Assembly (NCBI GenBank): GCA_052386455.1
Contig: JBQTKD010000087.1
Coordinates: 9,047 to 73,046 of the forward strand
DNA length: 64,000 nt
Source: JBQTKD01 sp052386455
GTDB lineage: Bacteria; Actinomycetota; Actinomycetes; Sporichthyales; Sporichthyaceae
Reading direction: 5' to 3'
Below, piece after piece: positions 51,727-60,635 of the stretch (the first letter of the stretch is position 1; the number at the start of each line of letters is the position of its first letter). The notes under the pieces were generated by a model. That model was not told where the DNA came from and did not search any database. It was given only the letters and a program-made list of their open reading frames with translations. The position numbers and the translations under genes are program-made.

Positions 51727-51878
51727 GTCGATCATCGCCGCGGCGACGACGTCGTCGCCGAAGACCTCGCCCCAGCGGCCGAAGGCCTTGTTGCTGGTGA
51801 CGATGAGGCTGGCGCGTTCGTAGCGGGCCGAGACGAGTTGGAAGAACAGGTTCGCGGCCTCGGGCTCGAACGGGATGC
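51727..51878 (-). mobile_element. Remnant of IS21-family istB (ATPase helper) gene
   Basis: The minus strand encodes IPFEPEAANLFFQLVSARYE and then LIVTSNKAFGRWGEVFGDD up to AAAMIDRL, the C-terminal half of IstB. The match stops abruptly at both ends; Walker A and the start are absent. It is a dead fragment joined to an IS256 fragment upstream. Confidence 0.75.
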
Positions 51879-51942
51879 AGACCCTCGCCGATCGGCTCTT
51901 CGAGGACAAGGTCATCCCGCAGAAGGTCGACTTCTCGGTCCG

Positions 51943-52130
51943 GGAAGTACGACCCCGAGCGCAGTTTCGGGATCGCCACCTCGATCGTTCCCGCGCGGGT
52001 GTCGAAGCCCCGGCGCCGGTAGCCGTTGCGGGAGTTGACCCGCTGCTCGCTGCGCTCGCCGTAGTCCGCACCGCACATCGCCTCGGCCTCCGCGCCCATC
52101 AGCGCGGCGACGAACGCCGGGCCCCATCAG
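51943..52130 (-). mobile_element. Remnant of IS256-family (Mutator-type) transposase
   Basis: The minus strand encodes GADYGERSEQRVNSRNGYRR and then FDTRAGTIEVAIPKLRSGSY, the conserved N-terminal part of IS256-type transposases. The DDE domain is missing; homology ends at SYFPD and gives way to unrelated sequence leading into the istB fragment. Confidence 0.8.
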
Positions 52131-52182
52131 CGGCCAGCCGTGTCGTACACCACTCTGCGGGACACCACTTCGAGGGGCGCCG

Positions 52183-52914
52183 TCAACCGGTTGGGAAGCC
52201 GGGTACGCGATAGGCGGCGTATGCGGAGAGGTGAATCAGGTGGAAGCCTCCAACCGTGGCGACCGGCAGCAGGTAGAGCCCGAAACCACCGTCGATGACG
52301 AAGAAGTAGTCGATCTCGTCGGGGTCGTAGACGGTGCGCCCGCTGCGATTGGCGGACAGGTGGACCTTCCAGGTGTCGCCAACCCGCACCGTCGTGGTCT
52401 TGACCTGAACTCGAGCAAGCTGGTCGTCCATGGCGACCAGCAGGTCGTATCGACTCGGTTCGAGCGGCCAGGACACGGCGTGTCCCTGGAGCGTGAACCA
52501 CGAGGCGGCCAACAGCGGGGCACTGCGGCCGAGATACTCCAGCTCCGCGATCGGTCGGGGCGTGCCCTGCGTGGCGGGCCTTCCGAGTGCACCCAGATGC
52601 GCGGCGTCGAGCCCCAAACGGGCGGCATGACCCTTGAGAAGGGTCGTGCTCGACCCACCTGCCAGGCCAAGTGCCGATTGGACCTGCTTCCACGAACGCG
52701 ACGTTGAGATCGCGTGGGCCAACTGCGCCTCTGTCCACCGGCGTTGCCCCGTGAAGTGGCTGTAGTCGAGACCGGTCTCGACGGCCCGCCGGCGCGCCCG
52801 GCGAAGGGCACCCGCCGAGCTCTCCGGCAACCCGAGGTCGCGAAGTACTCCGCGCCAGGAATGCGCAGCGGCGACCGCGGCTGCCAACTGGCCGTCGTCA
52901 TAGGTGCGGGACAC
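52183..52914 (-). CDS. PD-(D/E)XK endonuclease-like protein beside tRNA-Pro
   Basis: The 243-residue protein has two N-terminal repeats of a short HTH-like unit (SRTYDDGQLAAAVAAAHSWR and RRWTEAQLAHAISTSRSWKQ), suited to DNA binding. The C-terminal domain contains SRYDLLVAMDDQLARVQVKT, giving the D...(D/Q)-x-K of group I intron-associated PD-(D/E)XK nucleases (PF11645-like), followed by DYFFVIDGGFGLYLLP. It probably cuts or binds DNA. GTG 52914 is the likely start. It lies 44 bp from a tRNA gene and beside IS debris, a typical landing area for mobile DNA. Confidence 0.72.
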   Translation of the reverse strand: MSRTYDDGQLAAAVAAAHSWRGVLRDLGLPESSAGALRRARRRAVETGLDYSHFTGQRRWTEAQLAHAISTSRSWKQVQSALGLAGGSSTTLLKGHAARLGLDAAHLGALGRPATQGTPRPIAELEYLGRSAPLLAASWFTLQGHAVSWPLEPSRYDLLVAMDDQLARVQVKTTTVRVGDTWKVHLSANRSGRTVYDPDEIDYFFVIDGGFGLYLLPVATVGGFHLIHLSAYAAYRVPGFPTG

Positions 52915-52957
52915 CCCTCGAACGTATCGAGGGGCACCGACACTCTTGCTCGATCTG

Positions 52958-53031
52958 TCGGGCTGGCCGGATTCGAACCGACGACCTTCGCACCCCCAGC
53001 GCGACGCTCTACCAAGCTGAGCCACAGCCCG
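52958..53031 (-). tRNA. tRNA-Pro (anticodon GGG)
   Basis: The minus strand folds as a cloverleaf. The acceptor stem is CGGGCTG/CAGCCCG and the D-arm GGCTCAGCTTGGTAGAGC. The anticodon stem is TCGCG/TGCGA (one wobble) around loop CTGGGGG (anticodon GGG). The T-arm is GTCGG-TTCGAAT-CCGGC and the discriminator is A. No CCA is encoded. Confidence 0.95.
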
Positions 53032-53214
53032 TCGCCCGGCGAACCGAGCAGTGAGACCCTATCGCACGTGGGTCGGGGGTCGCGTTCGGATTGAGGCGCG
53101 CGCCGTGGCTGCGCGCCGTAGCGTGGGCGACGTGGATCCTGGTCGAACCGGGCAGCGTTCGCAGACTCCCCCGCGCCGAGCGGATTCCGTTCGGCCCGCC
53201 GCGCCCGGAACTGC

Positions 53215-54675
53215 TCAGCGCTTGCGCTTCTCCCTGACCTTCACCGAGATGTCGATCGGGGTGCCGACAAAACCGAACTCCTCGCGCAGGCGGCGTTCGA
53301 CGAACCGGCGGTAGCCGGCCTCGAGGAAGCCCGACGCGAACAGCACGAAGCGCGGGGGGCGGGTGGCGGCCTGGGTGCAGAACAGGATGCGCGGCTGCTT
53401 GCCGCCGCGGACCGGGTGCGGGTTCGCGGCCACCAGAGCGCCGACGAACGCGTTGAGCTTGCCGGTGGGGACGCGCTGGTCCCACGAGGCGAGCGAGGTC
53501 TCCAGCGCCGGGACGAGCTTCTCTACGGCGCGGCCGGTGCGGGCGGAGATGTTGACCCGCAGCGCCCACGGGACGCGGACGAACTCCTGCTCGATCTCGC
53601 GCTCGAGGTAGTAGCGGCGCTCCTCGTCGAGCAGGTCCCACTTGTTGTAGACGAGCACCAGGGCACGGCCGGCGTCGACGACCATCGACACGATGCGGGT
53701 GTCCTGCTCGGTGATCCCCTCCTGTGCATCGATCAACACGACCGCGACCTCGCACGCGTCCAGTGCGGCGGCGGTGCGCAGGCTCGCGAAGTACTCGTGA
53801 CCGGTCGCGGTGTAGACCTTGCGGCGAATGCCGGCGGTGTCGACGAACCGCCACGGCTTGCCGCCGAGTTCGACGAGCTCGTCCACGGGGTCGACGGTCG
53901 TGCCGGCGACGGCGTCCACGACCACGCGGTTGCTGCCGGCGAGCTTGTTCAGCAGCGAGGACTTGCCGACGTTCGGCTTGCCCACCAGTGCAACCCGGCG
54001 CGGGCCGCCGGTGGGCCGTGCGGCGACCTCCTCGGGTTCGGGCAGCGCATCGAGCACCGCGTCCAGCAGGTCGCCGGACCCGCGGCCGTGCAGCGCGGAG
54101 ACGGGGTAGGGCTCCCCCAGCCCGAGCGACCACAGCATCGCCGCGTCGGCCTCGGTGGACGGGCCGTCGACCTTGTTCGCCGCGAGCACGACGGGCTTGC
54201 GCGACGCGCGCAGGATCCGCACGACGGCCTCGTCGTGGTCGGTCGCGCCGACGGTCGCGTCGACGACGAACACGACGACGTCCGCCGCGGAGACGGCCAG
54301 CTCGGCCTGGGCGGTGATCGAGGCGCGCAGGCCCTCGCCGTCCGGGTCCCAGCCGCCGGTGTCCACGACGGTGAAGTGCCGCCCGAGCCATTCGGCGTCG
54401 TAGGCGACGCGGTCTCGGGTGACGCCGGGCTTGTCCTCGGTGACCGCCTCGCGGCGCCCGATGACGCGGTTCACCAGCGTCGACTTGCCGACGTTCGGCC
54501 GCCCCACGATCGCCACCACCGGCAGCACCAGCGAGGTGGTCTCGGTCAACTCGTCGCCGGCGTAGTTGGGGACGTCCTCGCCCTCCCAGTTTTCGTCTGG
54601 GGAGAGGGCGTCCTCGACGAAGGGTTCGGCGTCCGAGCCGAACTCGTCGGCTTCCGTTTCCGGGCTGGCGTTCAC
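53215..54675 (-). CDS. der: Ribosome biogenesis GTPase Der (EngA)
   Basis: The 486-residue tandem GTPase is needed for 50S subunit maturation. The first G-domain has GRPNVGKST at 58-66, DTGG and NKVD; the second has GKPNVGKSS, DTAGI and NKWD; a C-terminal KH-like domain ends in KVREKRKR. The first 45 residues form an acidic extension, as in other actinobacterial Der proteins. GTG/ATG choices at the N-terminus are not certain. It lies 19 nt downstream of cmk in the same direction, the usual actinobacterial order. Confidence 0.97.
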   Translation of the reverse strand: MNASPETEADEFGSDAEPFVEDALSPDENWEGEDVPNYAGDELTETTSLVLPVVAIVGRPNVGKSTLVNRVIGRREAVTEDKPGVTRDRVAYDAEWLGRHFTVVDTGGWDPDGEGLRASITAQAELAVSAADVVVFVVDATVGATDHDEAVVRILRASRKPVVLAANKVDGPSTEADAAMLWSLGLGEPYPVSALHGRGSGDLLDAVLDALPEPEEVAARPTGGPRRVALVGKPNVGKSSLLNKLAGSNRVVVDAVAGTTVDPVDELVELGGKPWRFVDTAGIRRKVYTATGHEYFASLRTAAALDACEVAVVLIDAQEGITEQDTRIVSMVVDAGRALVLVYNKWDLLDEERRYYLEREIEQEFVRVPWALRVNISARTGRAVEKLVPALETSLASWDQRVPTGKLNAFVGALVAANPHPVRGGKQPRILFCTQAATRPPRFVLFASGFLEAGYRRFVERRLREEFGFVGTPIDISVKVREKRKR

Positions 54676-54694
54676 CCCGGAAGGTTACCCGCAG

Positions 54695-55438
54695 TTAGCG
54701 GGCGACCCCGTCCACGGCGGCGGCCTGCACGCGGCGGACCTGCTCGAGGACTGCCGCGATGACCTGCTCCAGGTTCAGGGCGGTGGCGTCGAGCTCGATC
54801 GCGTCGGCGGCCTGCAGCAGCGGCGCGACTTTGCGGCTGGAGTCCAGTCGGTCGCGGCGAGCGAGCTCGGCCTGAGTCGCTTCGACGGAGACGTCCTGCG
54901 TGCCGGCGGCGGCGAACTCGGCGCTGCGCCGATTCGCTCGGGCCTCGGCGGAGGCGGTCAGGAAGATCTTCACCGGGGCGTCCGGCGCGACGACGGTGCC
55001 GATGTCCCGGCCTTCGACGACGATGCCGCCGTCGTCCGCACAGCACCGGGCGATGATCGCCTGCTGCATCGCGACCAGGCGGGCCCGGACGGCTGGGACG
55101 GCGCTGACAATGCCGACCGCCGCGGTGACCTCGGGCGTGCGGATCGGGCCGGAGACGTCGTGACCGTCGACGGTGATGCCCGGCGCGTTTGGGTCGGTGT
55201 CGCTGAACAGCACGGGCTTGCCCGCGAGCGCGGCGACGGCCTCGGGGTCGGCGAGGTCCACGCCGTTCTCGAGCATCCACCAGGTCATGGCGCGGTACTG
55301 GGCGCCGGTGTCGAGGTACCGCACGCCGAGGTCCTGCGCGACGCCGCGCGAAGCGCTGGACTTGCCGGACCCGGACGGCCCGTCCATGGCGATCACCAGG
55401 GCGGACTCGGGCGAGACGGACGGCTCCACGCGCGGCAC
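54695..55438 (-). CDS. cmk: Cytidylate kinase
   Basis: The 247-residue kinase phosphorylates CMP/dCMP. It has P-loop MDGPSGSGKSS, YLDTGAQYRAMTW, VVEGRDIGTVVAPDA and RRDRLDSSRKVAPL, all standard Cmk segments. GTG 55438 is chosen since GAGG precedes it by 6 nt; a GTG 12 nt upstream has no ribosome site. It is a member of the tyrA-cmk-der block. Confidence 0.96.
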   Translation of the reverse strand: MPRVEPSVSPESALVIAMDGPSGSGKSSASRGVAQDLGVRYLDTGAQYRAMTWWMLENGVDLADPEAVAALAGKPVLFSDTDPNAPGITVDGHDVSGPIRTPEVTAAVGIVSAVPAVRARLVAMQQAIIARCCADDGGIVVEGRDIGTVVAPDAPVKIFLTASAEARANRRSAEFAAAGTQDVSVEATQAELARRDRLDSSRKVAPLLQAADAIELDATALNLEQVIAAVLEQVRRVQAAAVDGVAR

Positions 55439-55583
55439 TCCTGACCTCACCGACGGACCGCGGTGCCGGCCAGTCGCCCCATTTTACCGGCGATTGAGGC
55501 GAGCGGAGCGCAAGTGCGAGGAACGAGTGCTTGCGTTTCCGAGCCGATTGAGACCGGTTGACGAGCGTAGCGAGGAACAGCGG

Positions 55584-56660
55584 CTACCAGTGCACCGCCC
55601 ACGCCCGCGAACGCAATTCCGCGACCAAAAGCTCGGCGACGGCGGGCCGCACCGCGAGCTCGACGAGGCCCACCGGCTGTCCCGGCGAGTGCTCGATCCG
55701 CATGTCCTCGAGGTTGACGTTCGCGGCGCCGACGTCGTGCAGCAGGCGGGCGAGTTCGCCCGGCTTGTCCGGCACCAGCACGGGCACCGCGGCCAGCGGC
55801 TGCGCGGGCTCGCCGTGCTTGCCCGGCAGGGCCGCGCGCCCCGCGTTGCCGGCCCGCAGGGCGGCGGCGATCGCGTCGGCGGCCCCCGGCTCGGCCTCGA
55901 CGGCACGTAGCGCGGCGACGACGACCTCGAGATCCGCCGCGAACGCGGCCAACACCTCGGCCACGGCACTCGCGTTGCCGGTCAGAATCTCCACCCACAG
56001 TGCCGGGTCCGAGGCAGCGATCCGCGTGGTGTCGCGGATGCCCTGACCGGCCAGCCCGGTCGCCACCGGGTCCGCGCCGACCAACCGGGCGGCCACGAGG
56101 CTCGAGACGACCTGCGGCGCGTGGGAGACGAGTGCGACGGCCCGGTCGTGCGTCTCCGGGTCCACGACCACCGGCAGTGCGTCGCACAGTTCGACGACCG
56201 CCCGCACCGCCGCCACCGCCCCCGCAGAGCTGACCTCCGAGGGCGTGAGCACCCAGGGCCGGCCGGCGAACAGGTCGATGCGCGCGGCGCCCGGCCCGGA
56301 CTTCTCGCGCCCCGCGAGCGGGTGCCCGCCCACGAAACTCGTCGGGTCAGCCAGGGCCTCCACGTCGCGCTGCACGGCGCCCTTGATGCTCGCCAGATCC
56401 GTCCAGACGCGCGCGACGCCGGCGGCCTGGAAGTGCGCCAGCACGCGGCCCACCGCCGCGGGCGGCACCGCGAGGATCCCTACGTCCGCCGGCGCCTCCG
56501 CACCGGTGTGCACGGATCCCCCACCCAGCGCCGCGGCGAGCGACGCCGTCTCCGCGTCCCGATCCCTCAGGTAGACCTCGACGCCGCGGGCCCGCAGCGC
56601 CAGCGCCACGGAGGTCCCCATGAGGCCGGTGCCGACGACCAGCGCACTGCGAAGTTCCAT
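55584..56660 (-). CDS. tyrA: Prephenate dehydrogenase with C-terminal ACT domain
   Basis: The 358-residue enzyme makes 4-hydroxyphenylpyruvate for tyrosine synthesis. It has a Rossmann start (ALVVGTGLMGTSVALAL), DLASIKGAVQ, VGGHPLAGREKSGP (catalytic His) and LVSHAPQVVSSLVA. The C-terminal ACT domain begins near VPVLVPDKPGELARLL and should bind tyrosine for feedback control. ATG 56660 follows AAGGAGG. The chorismate mutase gene lies 64 nt upstream, so two successive steps of the pathway are adjacent. Confidence 0.95.
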   Translation of the reverse strand: MELRSALVVGTGLMGTSVALALRARGVEVYLRDRDAETASLAAALGGGSVHTGAEAPADVGILAVPPAAVGRVLAHFQAAGVARVWTDLASIKGAVQRDVEALADPTSFVGGHPLAGREKSGPGAARIDLFAGRPWVLTPSEVSSAGAVAAVRAVVELCDALPVVVDPETHDRAVALVSHAPQVVSSLVAARLVGADPVATGLAGQGIRDTTRIAASDPALWVEILTGNASAVAEVLAAFAADLEVVVAALRAVEAEPGAADAIAAALRAGNAGRAALPGKHGEPAQPLAAVPVLVPDKPGELARLLHDVGAANVNLEDMRIEHSPGQPVGLVELAVRPAVAELLVAELRSRAWAVHW

Positions 56661-56724
56661 CAGGCCTCCTTCGTCGGCCAGATGAACGCCCGCCCGCACA
56701 TTGGTGAGCTCGCAAGCTCGCTCA

Positions 56725-57087
56725 CTACTGGGCGATGTCCTTGCGCAGGGCCGTGGCGCCCCGCAGGTACACGTGCTGGATCTCCGCCTTGGACCGCTCG
56801 CTCTCTGCGTGCGCCAGGACCCGGATGACCCGTGGCATGGCACCGGCGATGTCGAGCTCCAGCGCGCACAGCAGCGGGACGTCGGTGATGCCCAGATCGC
56901 GCGCGCCGACCGCCGGGAACTCGCTGTGCAGGTCCGGCGTGGCCGTGAACACGATGCTGATCAGATCGTCGACCGCCAGGGCGTTGCGCTCGAGGATCGC
57001 CGAGACGAGCTCGGCCACCGAGGTCAGCATGTGCTCCCGCTCGTCGGCGTCCAGCTGCACCGCACCACGGATCGCCCGTACCGCCAC
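56725..57087 (-). CDS. aroH: Chorismate mutase, AroH class
   Basis: The 120-residue protein has the AroH trimer pattern: AVRAIRGAVQLDADERE, SIVFTATPDLHSEFPA, VPLLCALELDI and PRVIRVLAH. It converts chorismate to prephenate for the tyrA product. GTG 57087 follows GGAGG. It precedes tyrA and follows rluB in the minus-strand cluster. Confidence 0.95.
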   Translation of the reverse strand: MAVRAIRGAVQLDADEREHMLTSVAELVSAILERNALAVDDLISIVFTATPDLHSEFPAVGARDLGITDVPLLCALELDIAGAMPRVIRVLAHAESERSKAEIQHVYLRGATALRKDIAQ

Positions 57088-57122
57088 GCCTCGCTCCTCC
57101 TGCTCGTTGCCGGTCGCCCAGC

Positions 57123-57905
57123 CTATTTCTTGCGGGCGCCCGATTCCGAAGAGGAGTACAGCGCCGAGATCTCGTGGCTGGTCAGGTGCCGCAGCCGGCC
57201 GGGAATGAGGTTTCCCGTGCCCAGCGGACCGATGTCGGTACGGATCAGGCGGCTGACCGGGTGCCCGACGGCCTCGAGCAGGCGGCGCACGATGTGCGTG
57301 CGGCCCTCGTGCAGGGTGACCTCGACCATCGCGCGGCCGTGGGCGGTGTCGAGCACCCGAAAGTAGTCGACCTTGACCGGGCCGTCTTCCAGCTCGATCC
57401 CCCTGCGGAGCGTGCGGTGCAGGTCCTTGGCGACGGGGCCCGGAACCTCGGCCACGTAGACCTTTTTGACCCCGAAGGACGGGTGGGTGAGCCGGTGCGC
57501 GAGGTCGCCGTCGTTGGTGAGGATCAGCAGACCTTCGGTGTCGACGTCGAGCCGACCGACGTGGAACAGACGCTGGCTGAAGTCGGTGAGGAAGTCCCCG
57601 ATGCACGGGCGGCCCTCGGGGTCGCTCATCGTGCTGACGACGCCCAGCGGCTTGTTGAAGACCAGGTACACGCTGTCGGTCTTGGTCGCCACCCGCGCGC
57701 CGTCCACGCGGATCTCCGCGCGGTCCGGGTCCACCCGCATCCCCTGCTCGCGCACGCGCTTGCCGTCGACCTCGACCCGCCCGGCCTCGATGAGCTCCTC
57801 GCAGGCGCGGCGGGACCCGAGCCCGGCCGCGGCGAGCACCTTCTGCAGGCGAATCAGTTCGCCCGGCTCCCGGTCGTAGGAGTCGGGTTCGTCGTAATCG
57901 CTCAT
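57123..57905 (-). CDS. rluB: 23S rRNA pseudouridine synthase, RluB type
   Basis: The 260-residue protein has an N-terminal S4 RNA-binding domain (RLQKVLAAAGLGSRRACEEL) and the catalytic motif GRLDVDTEGLLILTND with its Asp. LHEGRTHIVRRLLEAVGHPV near the end is typical of RluB/RsuA enzymes. ATG 57905 overlaps the scpB stop by 4 nt. The acidic first 15 residues are a variable tail. Confidence 0.94.
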   Translation of the reverse strand: MSDYDEPDSYDREPGELIRLQKVLAAAGLGSRRACEELIEAGRVEVDGKRVREQGMRVDPDRAEIRVDGARVATKTDSVYLVFNKPLGVVSTMSDPEGRPCIGDFLTDFSQRLFHVGRLDVDTEGLLILTNDGDLAHRLTHPSFGVKKVYVAEVPGPVAKDLHRTLRRGIELEDGPVKVDYFRVLDTAHGRAMVEVTLHEGRTHIVRRLLEAVGHPVSRLIRTDIGPLGTGNLIPGRLRHLTSHEISALYSSSESGARKK

Positions 57906-58558
57906 CGGGGTGTGGGGATCTCTATGTCGTCGAGGACGTCCATTCCGGGGAGGAACGGCGCCAGTTCGGGCAGCTCGTCCAGGCTGTCGATGCCGAGACG
58001 GTCCAAGAAGTATCCCGTGGTTCGGTAGTAGTTCGCGCCGCTGCCCTCCTCGGTGCCCGCCTCCTCCACCAGACCGCGCGTCAGCAGCGTCCGCATCACG
58101 CCGTCCACGTTCACGCCGCGCACGGCCGCGACGCGCGAGCGCGTGACCGGCTGCCGGTACGCGACCACGGCCAAGGTCTCCAGCGCCGCCTGCGTGAGCT
58201 TGGCCTGCTGCCCGTCGCGCACGAACCGCTCGACGACGTCCGCACAGATCGGCGATGTCCAAAAGCGCCACCCGCCGCCGGCCTCGCGCAGCTCGAACCC
58301 GCGGCCCGCCTCGCGGTACTCCGCCGCGAGTTCGTGCAAGACCGCGCTCACCTCCGCCGACGTGCACTGGCACGCGGTCGCGAGCTCGATCTCGGTCACC
58401 GGGGAGTCCACGACCATCAGCACGGCCTCGACGCTGCGGCGCAGCCACGCCACCGGGACCTTCGGCGCCTCCTCGGCAGACTCGTCGACGACTTCCTCGG
58501 CCGATTGCTCTGCGTCGAGCGAGGTGAGTGCCTCGAAAAACTTGCCGGTGTCACTCAC
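57902..58558 (-). CDS. scpB: Segregation and condensation protein B
   Basis: The 218-residue kleisin-interacting protein (two winged helices) works with ScpA and SMC in chromosome compaction. Signature stretches are VEAVLMVVDSPV, RGFELREAGGGWRFWT, LTQAALETLAVVAYRQPVTR and VNVDGVMRTLLTRGLV. GTG 58558 overlaps the scpA stop by 8 nt, and its stop overlaps rluB, so all three are translationally coupled. Confidence 0.95.
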   Translation of the reverse strand: MSDTGKFFEALTSLDAEQSAEEVVDESAEEAPKVPVAWLRRSVEAVLMVVDSPVTEIELATACQCTSAEVSAVLHELAAEYREAGRGFELREAGGGWRFWTSPICADVVERFVRDGQQAKLTQAALETLAVVAYRQPVTRSRVAAVRGVNVDGVMRTLLTRGLVEEAGTEEGSGANYYRTTGYFLDRLGIDSLDELPELAPFLPGMDVLDDIEIPTPR

Positions 58559-59402
58559 TCTCGGACTCCCCCACGTCGTCAGGCACGTCGCCCTCGTCGA
58601 ACTCGTCGCTCGCGGCGACGGCGCCCTCGGCCGAGCCGGTCCAACGGACGTGCAGTTCGCCGAAGGGGCTCTCCTGGTCGAAGGTCACGTCGGTCTGCCG
58701 GAAAAGCTCGAGCAGGCCGAGGAATCGAGCCACGACCGTGAGCGTGTCCGGAGCGTCGGCGATCAGCGCACGGAACGTCGCAGACCCGGACGCGCGCAGC
58801 CGATCCACCAGCACGGCAACCTGCTCGCGAACGCTCACGGCAGGGGCGTGCAGGTGCGCGACGGACACCGTCGGCTCCGGCCGGGGCGTCATCGCCTTGA
58901 CCGCGAGCGCGGCGAACTGCTCGGGGCCGAGCCCGATCAGCACCTCCGGCAGCAGCTGCGCGAAGGGCTCCTCCATCTCCACCGAGCGCGGATAGCGCCG
59001 TCCGGCGTTCGCCATGCGGTCGGCGAAGACGGCGGCGACCTGCTTGTACGCGCGGTACTGCAGCAGCCGGGCGAAGAGGAGGTCGCGCGCCTCGAGCAGC
59101 GCGAGGTCCTCTTCGTCGTCCACCTCGCCGGAGGGCAGCAGCCGCGCGCACTTGAGGTCGAGCAGGGTGGCGGCGACGACGAGGAATTCGCTGGCGACGT
59201 CCAGATCCCAGTCGTCGCCGTAGTTGCGGATGTAGGCGATGAAGTCGTCGGTGACCGTCGCCAGCGCGATCTCGGTGATGTCGAGCTTGTGCTTGGCGAT
59301 CAGGCCCAGGAGCAGGTCGAACGGGCCCTCGAAGACGGGTAGGTGAACGTGGAAGGCGCCCCTGCGAGCAGCCGGTTCGGCCTCTACCTGAGCGACGTCC
59401 AC
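58551..59402 (-). CDS. scpA: Segregation and condensation protein A (kleisin)
   Basis: The 283-residue kleisin bridges the SMC heads. It has the ScpA N-terminus FHVHLPVFEGPFDLLLGLIA, then HKLDITEIALATVTDDFIAY and FLVVAATLLDLKCARLLP, and a C-terminal winged helix followed by an acidic tail. The first 15 residues are variable. GTG 59402 has a weak ribosome site; translation may depend on coupling with parA, which ends at 59417. Confidence 0.94.
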   Translation of the reverse strand: MDVAQVEAEPAARRGAFHVHLPVFEGPFDLLLGLIAKHKLDITEIALATVTDDFIAYIRNYGDDWDLDVASEFLVVAATLLDLKCARLLPSGEVDDEEDLALLEARDLLFARLLQYRAYKQVAAVFADRMANAGRRYPRSVEMEEPFAQLLPEVLIGLGPEQFAALAVKAMTPRPEPTVSVAHLHAPAVSVREQVAVLVDRLRASGSATFRALIADAPDTLTVVARFLGLLELFRQTDVTFDQESPFGELHVRWTGSAEGAVAASDEFDEGDVPDDVGESESE

Positions 59403-59416
59403 CAGCGCAGTATCGC

Positions 59417-60478
59417 TCAGCTGCGCGTACCCAAGCGCGCCAAGACCTCGCGGGCGAGCTGGCGGTAGGCCGCGGCGCCGGGCGAGGACGAGGCGTAGGA
59501 GGTAATCGGCTCGCCGGCCACGGTGGTCTCCGGGAAGCGGACGGTCCGGCCGATCACGGTGTGGAACACCGCGTCCCCGAACGCCTCGACCACGCGGGAC
59601 ATGACCTCTCGACCGTGCACGGTCCGGGAGTCGTACATGGTGGCGAGGATGCCCTCGAGCCGCAGCTGCGGGTTGAGCCGCTCCTGCACCTTGGCGATGG
59701 TGTCGGCGAGCAGCGCGACGCCGCGCAGCGCAAAGTACTCGCACTCCAGCGGCACGATCACCGCGTGCGCCGCAGTCAGCGCGTTCACCGTCAGCAGGCC
59801 GAGCGAGGGCTGGCAGTCGACGATGATCACGTCGTACTCGTGGTAGATCGGCAGCAGCGCGCGCATGAGGCACTGCTCGCGGCCGACCTCGGTGACGAGC
59901 TGGACCTCGGCGGCGGACAGGTCGATGTTGCAGGGCAGCAGGTCCAGGCCGTCGACGTTGGTCTTCAGGCGGACGTCGTCGACGCGCACGTTCCGGTCGA
60001 GCAGCAGGTTGTAGAGCGTCAGGTCCAGCTCGTGGGGGTTGACGCCCAGGCCCACCGACAGCGCGCCCTGCGGGTCGAAGTCGACGAGCAGCACGCGCCG
60101 GCCGAGCTCGGCGATCGCGGCGCCCAGGTTGATGGTCGAGGTGGTCTTGCCGACCCCGCCCTTCTGGTTGCACATCGCGATGATCGTGGCCGGGCCGTGC
60201 CGGTCCAGCGGCGGCGGCTCGGGGAAGGTCGGCAGCGGACGCCCGGTCGGTCCCATCGCCGCCGCGACGGGCTCGGCCGGGGCCTCGACGATCTGATCCG
60301 GCGTCAGGTCCGATGCCGGGACGACCGCGCGCGCCGTGGGGGTCCAGCGGTCCTGGGGCACGGACACCGTCACCGGCGGCAGCGGAGCGCTGTGAAATCG
60401 GGAGAGGGGTTCGTCGCTGCGGGCGTTGGCGCCGTGGGTGGAGCCGGCGGGTGCGTAGCCGTAGCTCGACTCGTGCAT
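59417..60478 (-). CDS. parA: ParA/Soj-family ATPase of the scp locus
   Basis: The 353-residue ParA-type P-loop ATPase has a deviant Walker A, KGGVGKTT at 106-113, LLVDFDPQGALSVGLG, and VDCQPSLGLLTVNAL. A disordered Pro-rich leader of about 95 residues precedes the domain. ATG 60478 follows GGAAGG; an upstream GTG at 60544 lacks one. No parB is adjacent. This is the scpAB-linked orphan ParA common in actinobacteria, not the origin-linked parAB pair. Confidence 0.93.
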   Translation of the reverse strand: MHESSYGYAPAGSTHGANARSDEPLSRFHSAPLPPVTVSVPQDRWTPTARAVVPASDLTPDQIVEAPAEPVAAAMGPTGRPLPTFPEPPPLDRHGPATIIAMCNQKGGVGKTTSTINLGAAIAELGRRVLLVDFDPQGALSVGLGVNPHELDLTLYNLLLDRNVRVDDVRLKTNVDGLDLLPCNIDLSAAEVQLVTEVGREQCLMRALLPIYHEYDVIIVDCQPSLGLLTVNALTAAHAVIVPLECEYFALRGVALLADTIAKVQERLNPQLRLEGILATMYDSRTVHGREVMSRVVEAFGDAVFHTVIGRTVRFPETTVAGEPITSYASSSPGAAAYRQLAREVLARLGTRS

Positions 60479-60611
60479 CGCGAGGCCTTCCCTGGGGTCC
60501 GGGACCGCGGCGGCAGCCGCCTCCGCAGGGTCAGATTCGCGCACGCGATCCGCGACACCCGGCTCATTGGACGGCGTGTCGCCGGCGGTTCCGGATCACA
60601 CGGACCAGGCC

Positions 60612-60629
60612 TGTTTCCCCTGTGAAACA
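60612..60629. promoter_or_regulatory. parS-like inverted repeat between xerD and parA
   Basis: TGTTTC-CCCTGT-GAAACA has the same 6-bp arms as the bacterial parS palindrome, but a 6-bp centre where parS has ACGT. It lies in the only gap between parA and xerD. The extra 2 bp would shift the half-sites, so ParB binding is doubtful. Confidence 0.3.
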
Positions 60630-60635
60630 AGGAAA

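Noticed and set aside
52958..53031. tRNA-Pro as an attachment site of an intact integrative element
   Set aside because: No integrase other than housekeeping XerD and no repeat of the tRNA 3' end were seen, so only remnants can be claimed.
55450..55583. GAGCG/GCGAGG-rich repeats between cmk and tyrA that looked like a small RNA or terminator
   Set aside because: Only a 6-bp CGCAAG/CTTGCG pair with a long loop forms; no stable stem with a T run or conserved RNA shape is visible.
56704..56725. GTGAGC...GCTCAC hairpin between aroH and tyrA as an attenuator
   Set aside because: The stem is short and overlaps the aroH stop. There is no leader peptide or T run, so I see no support for attenuation.
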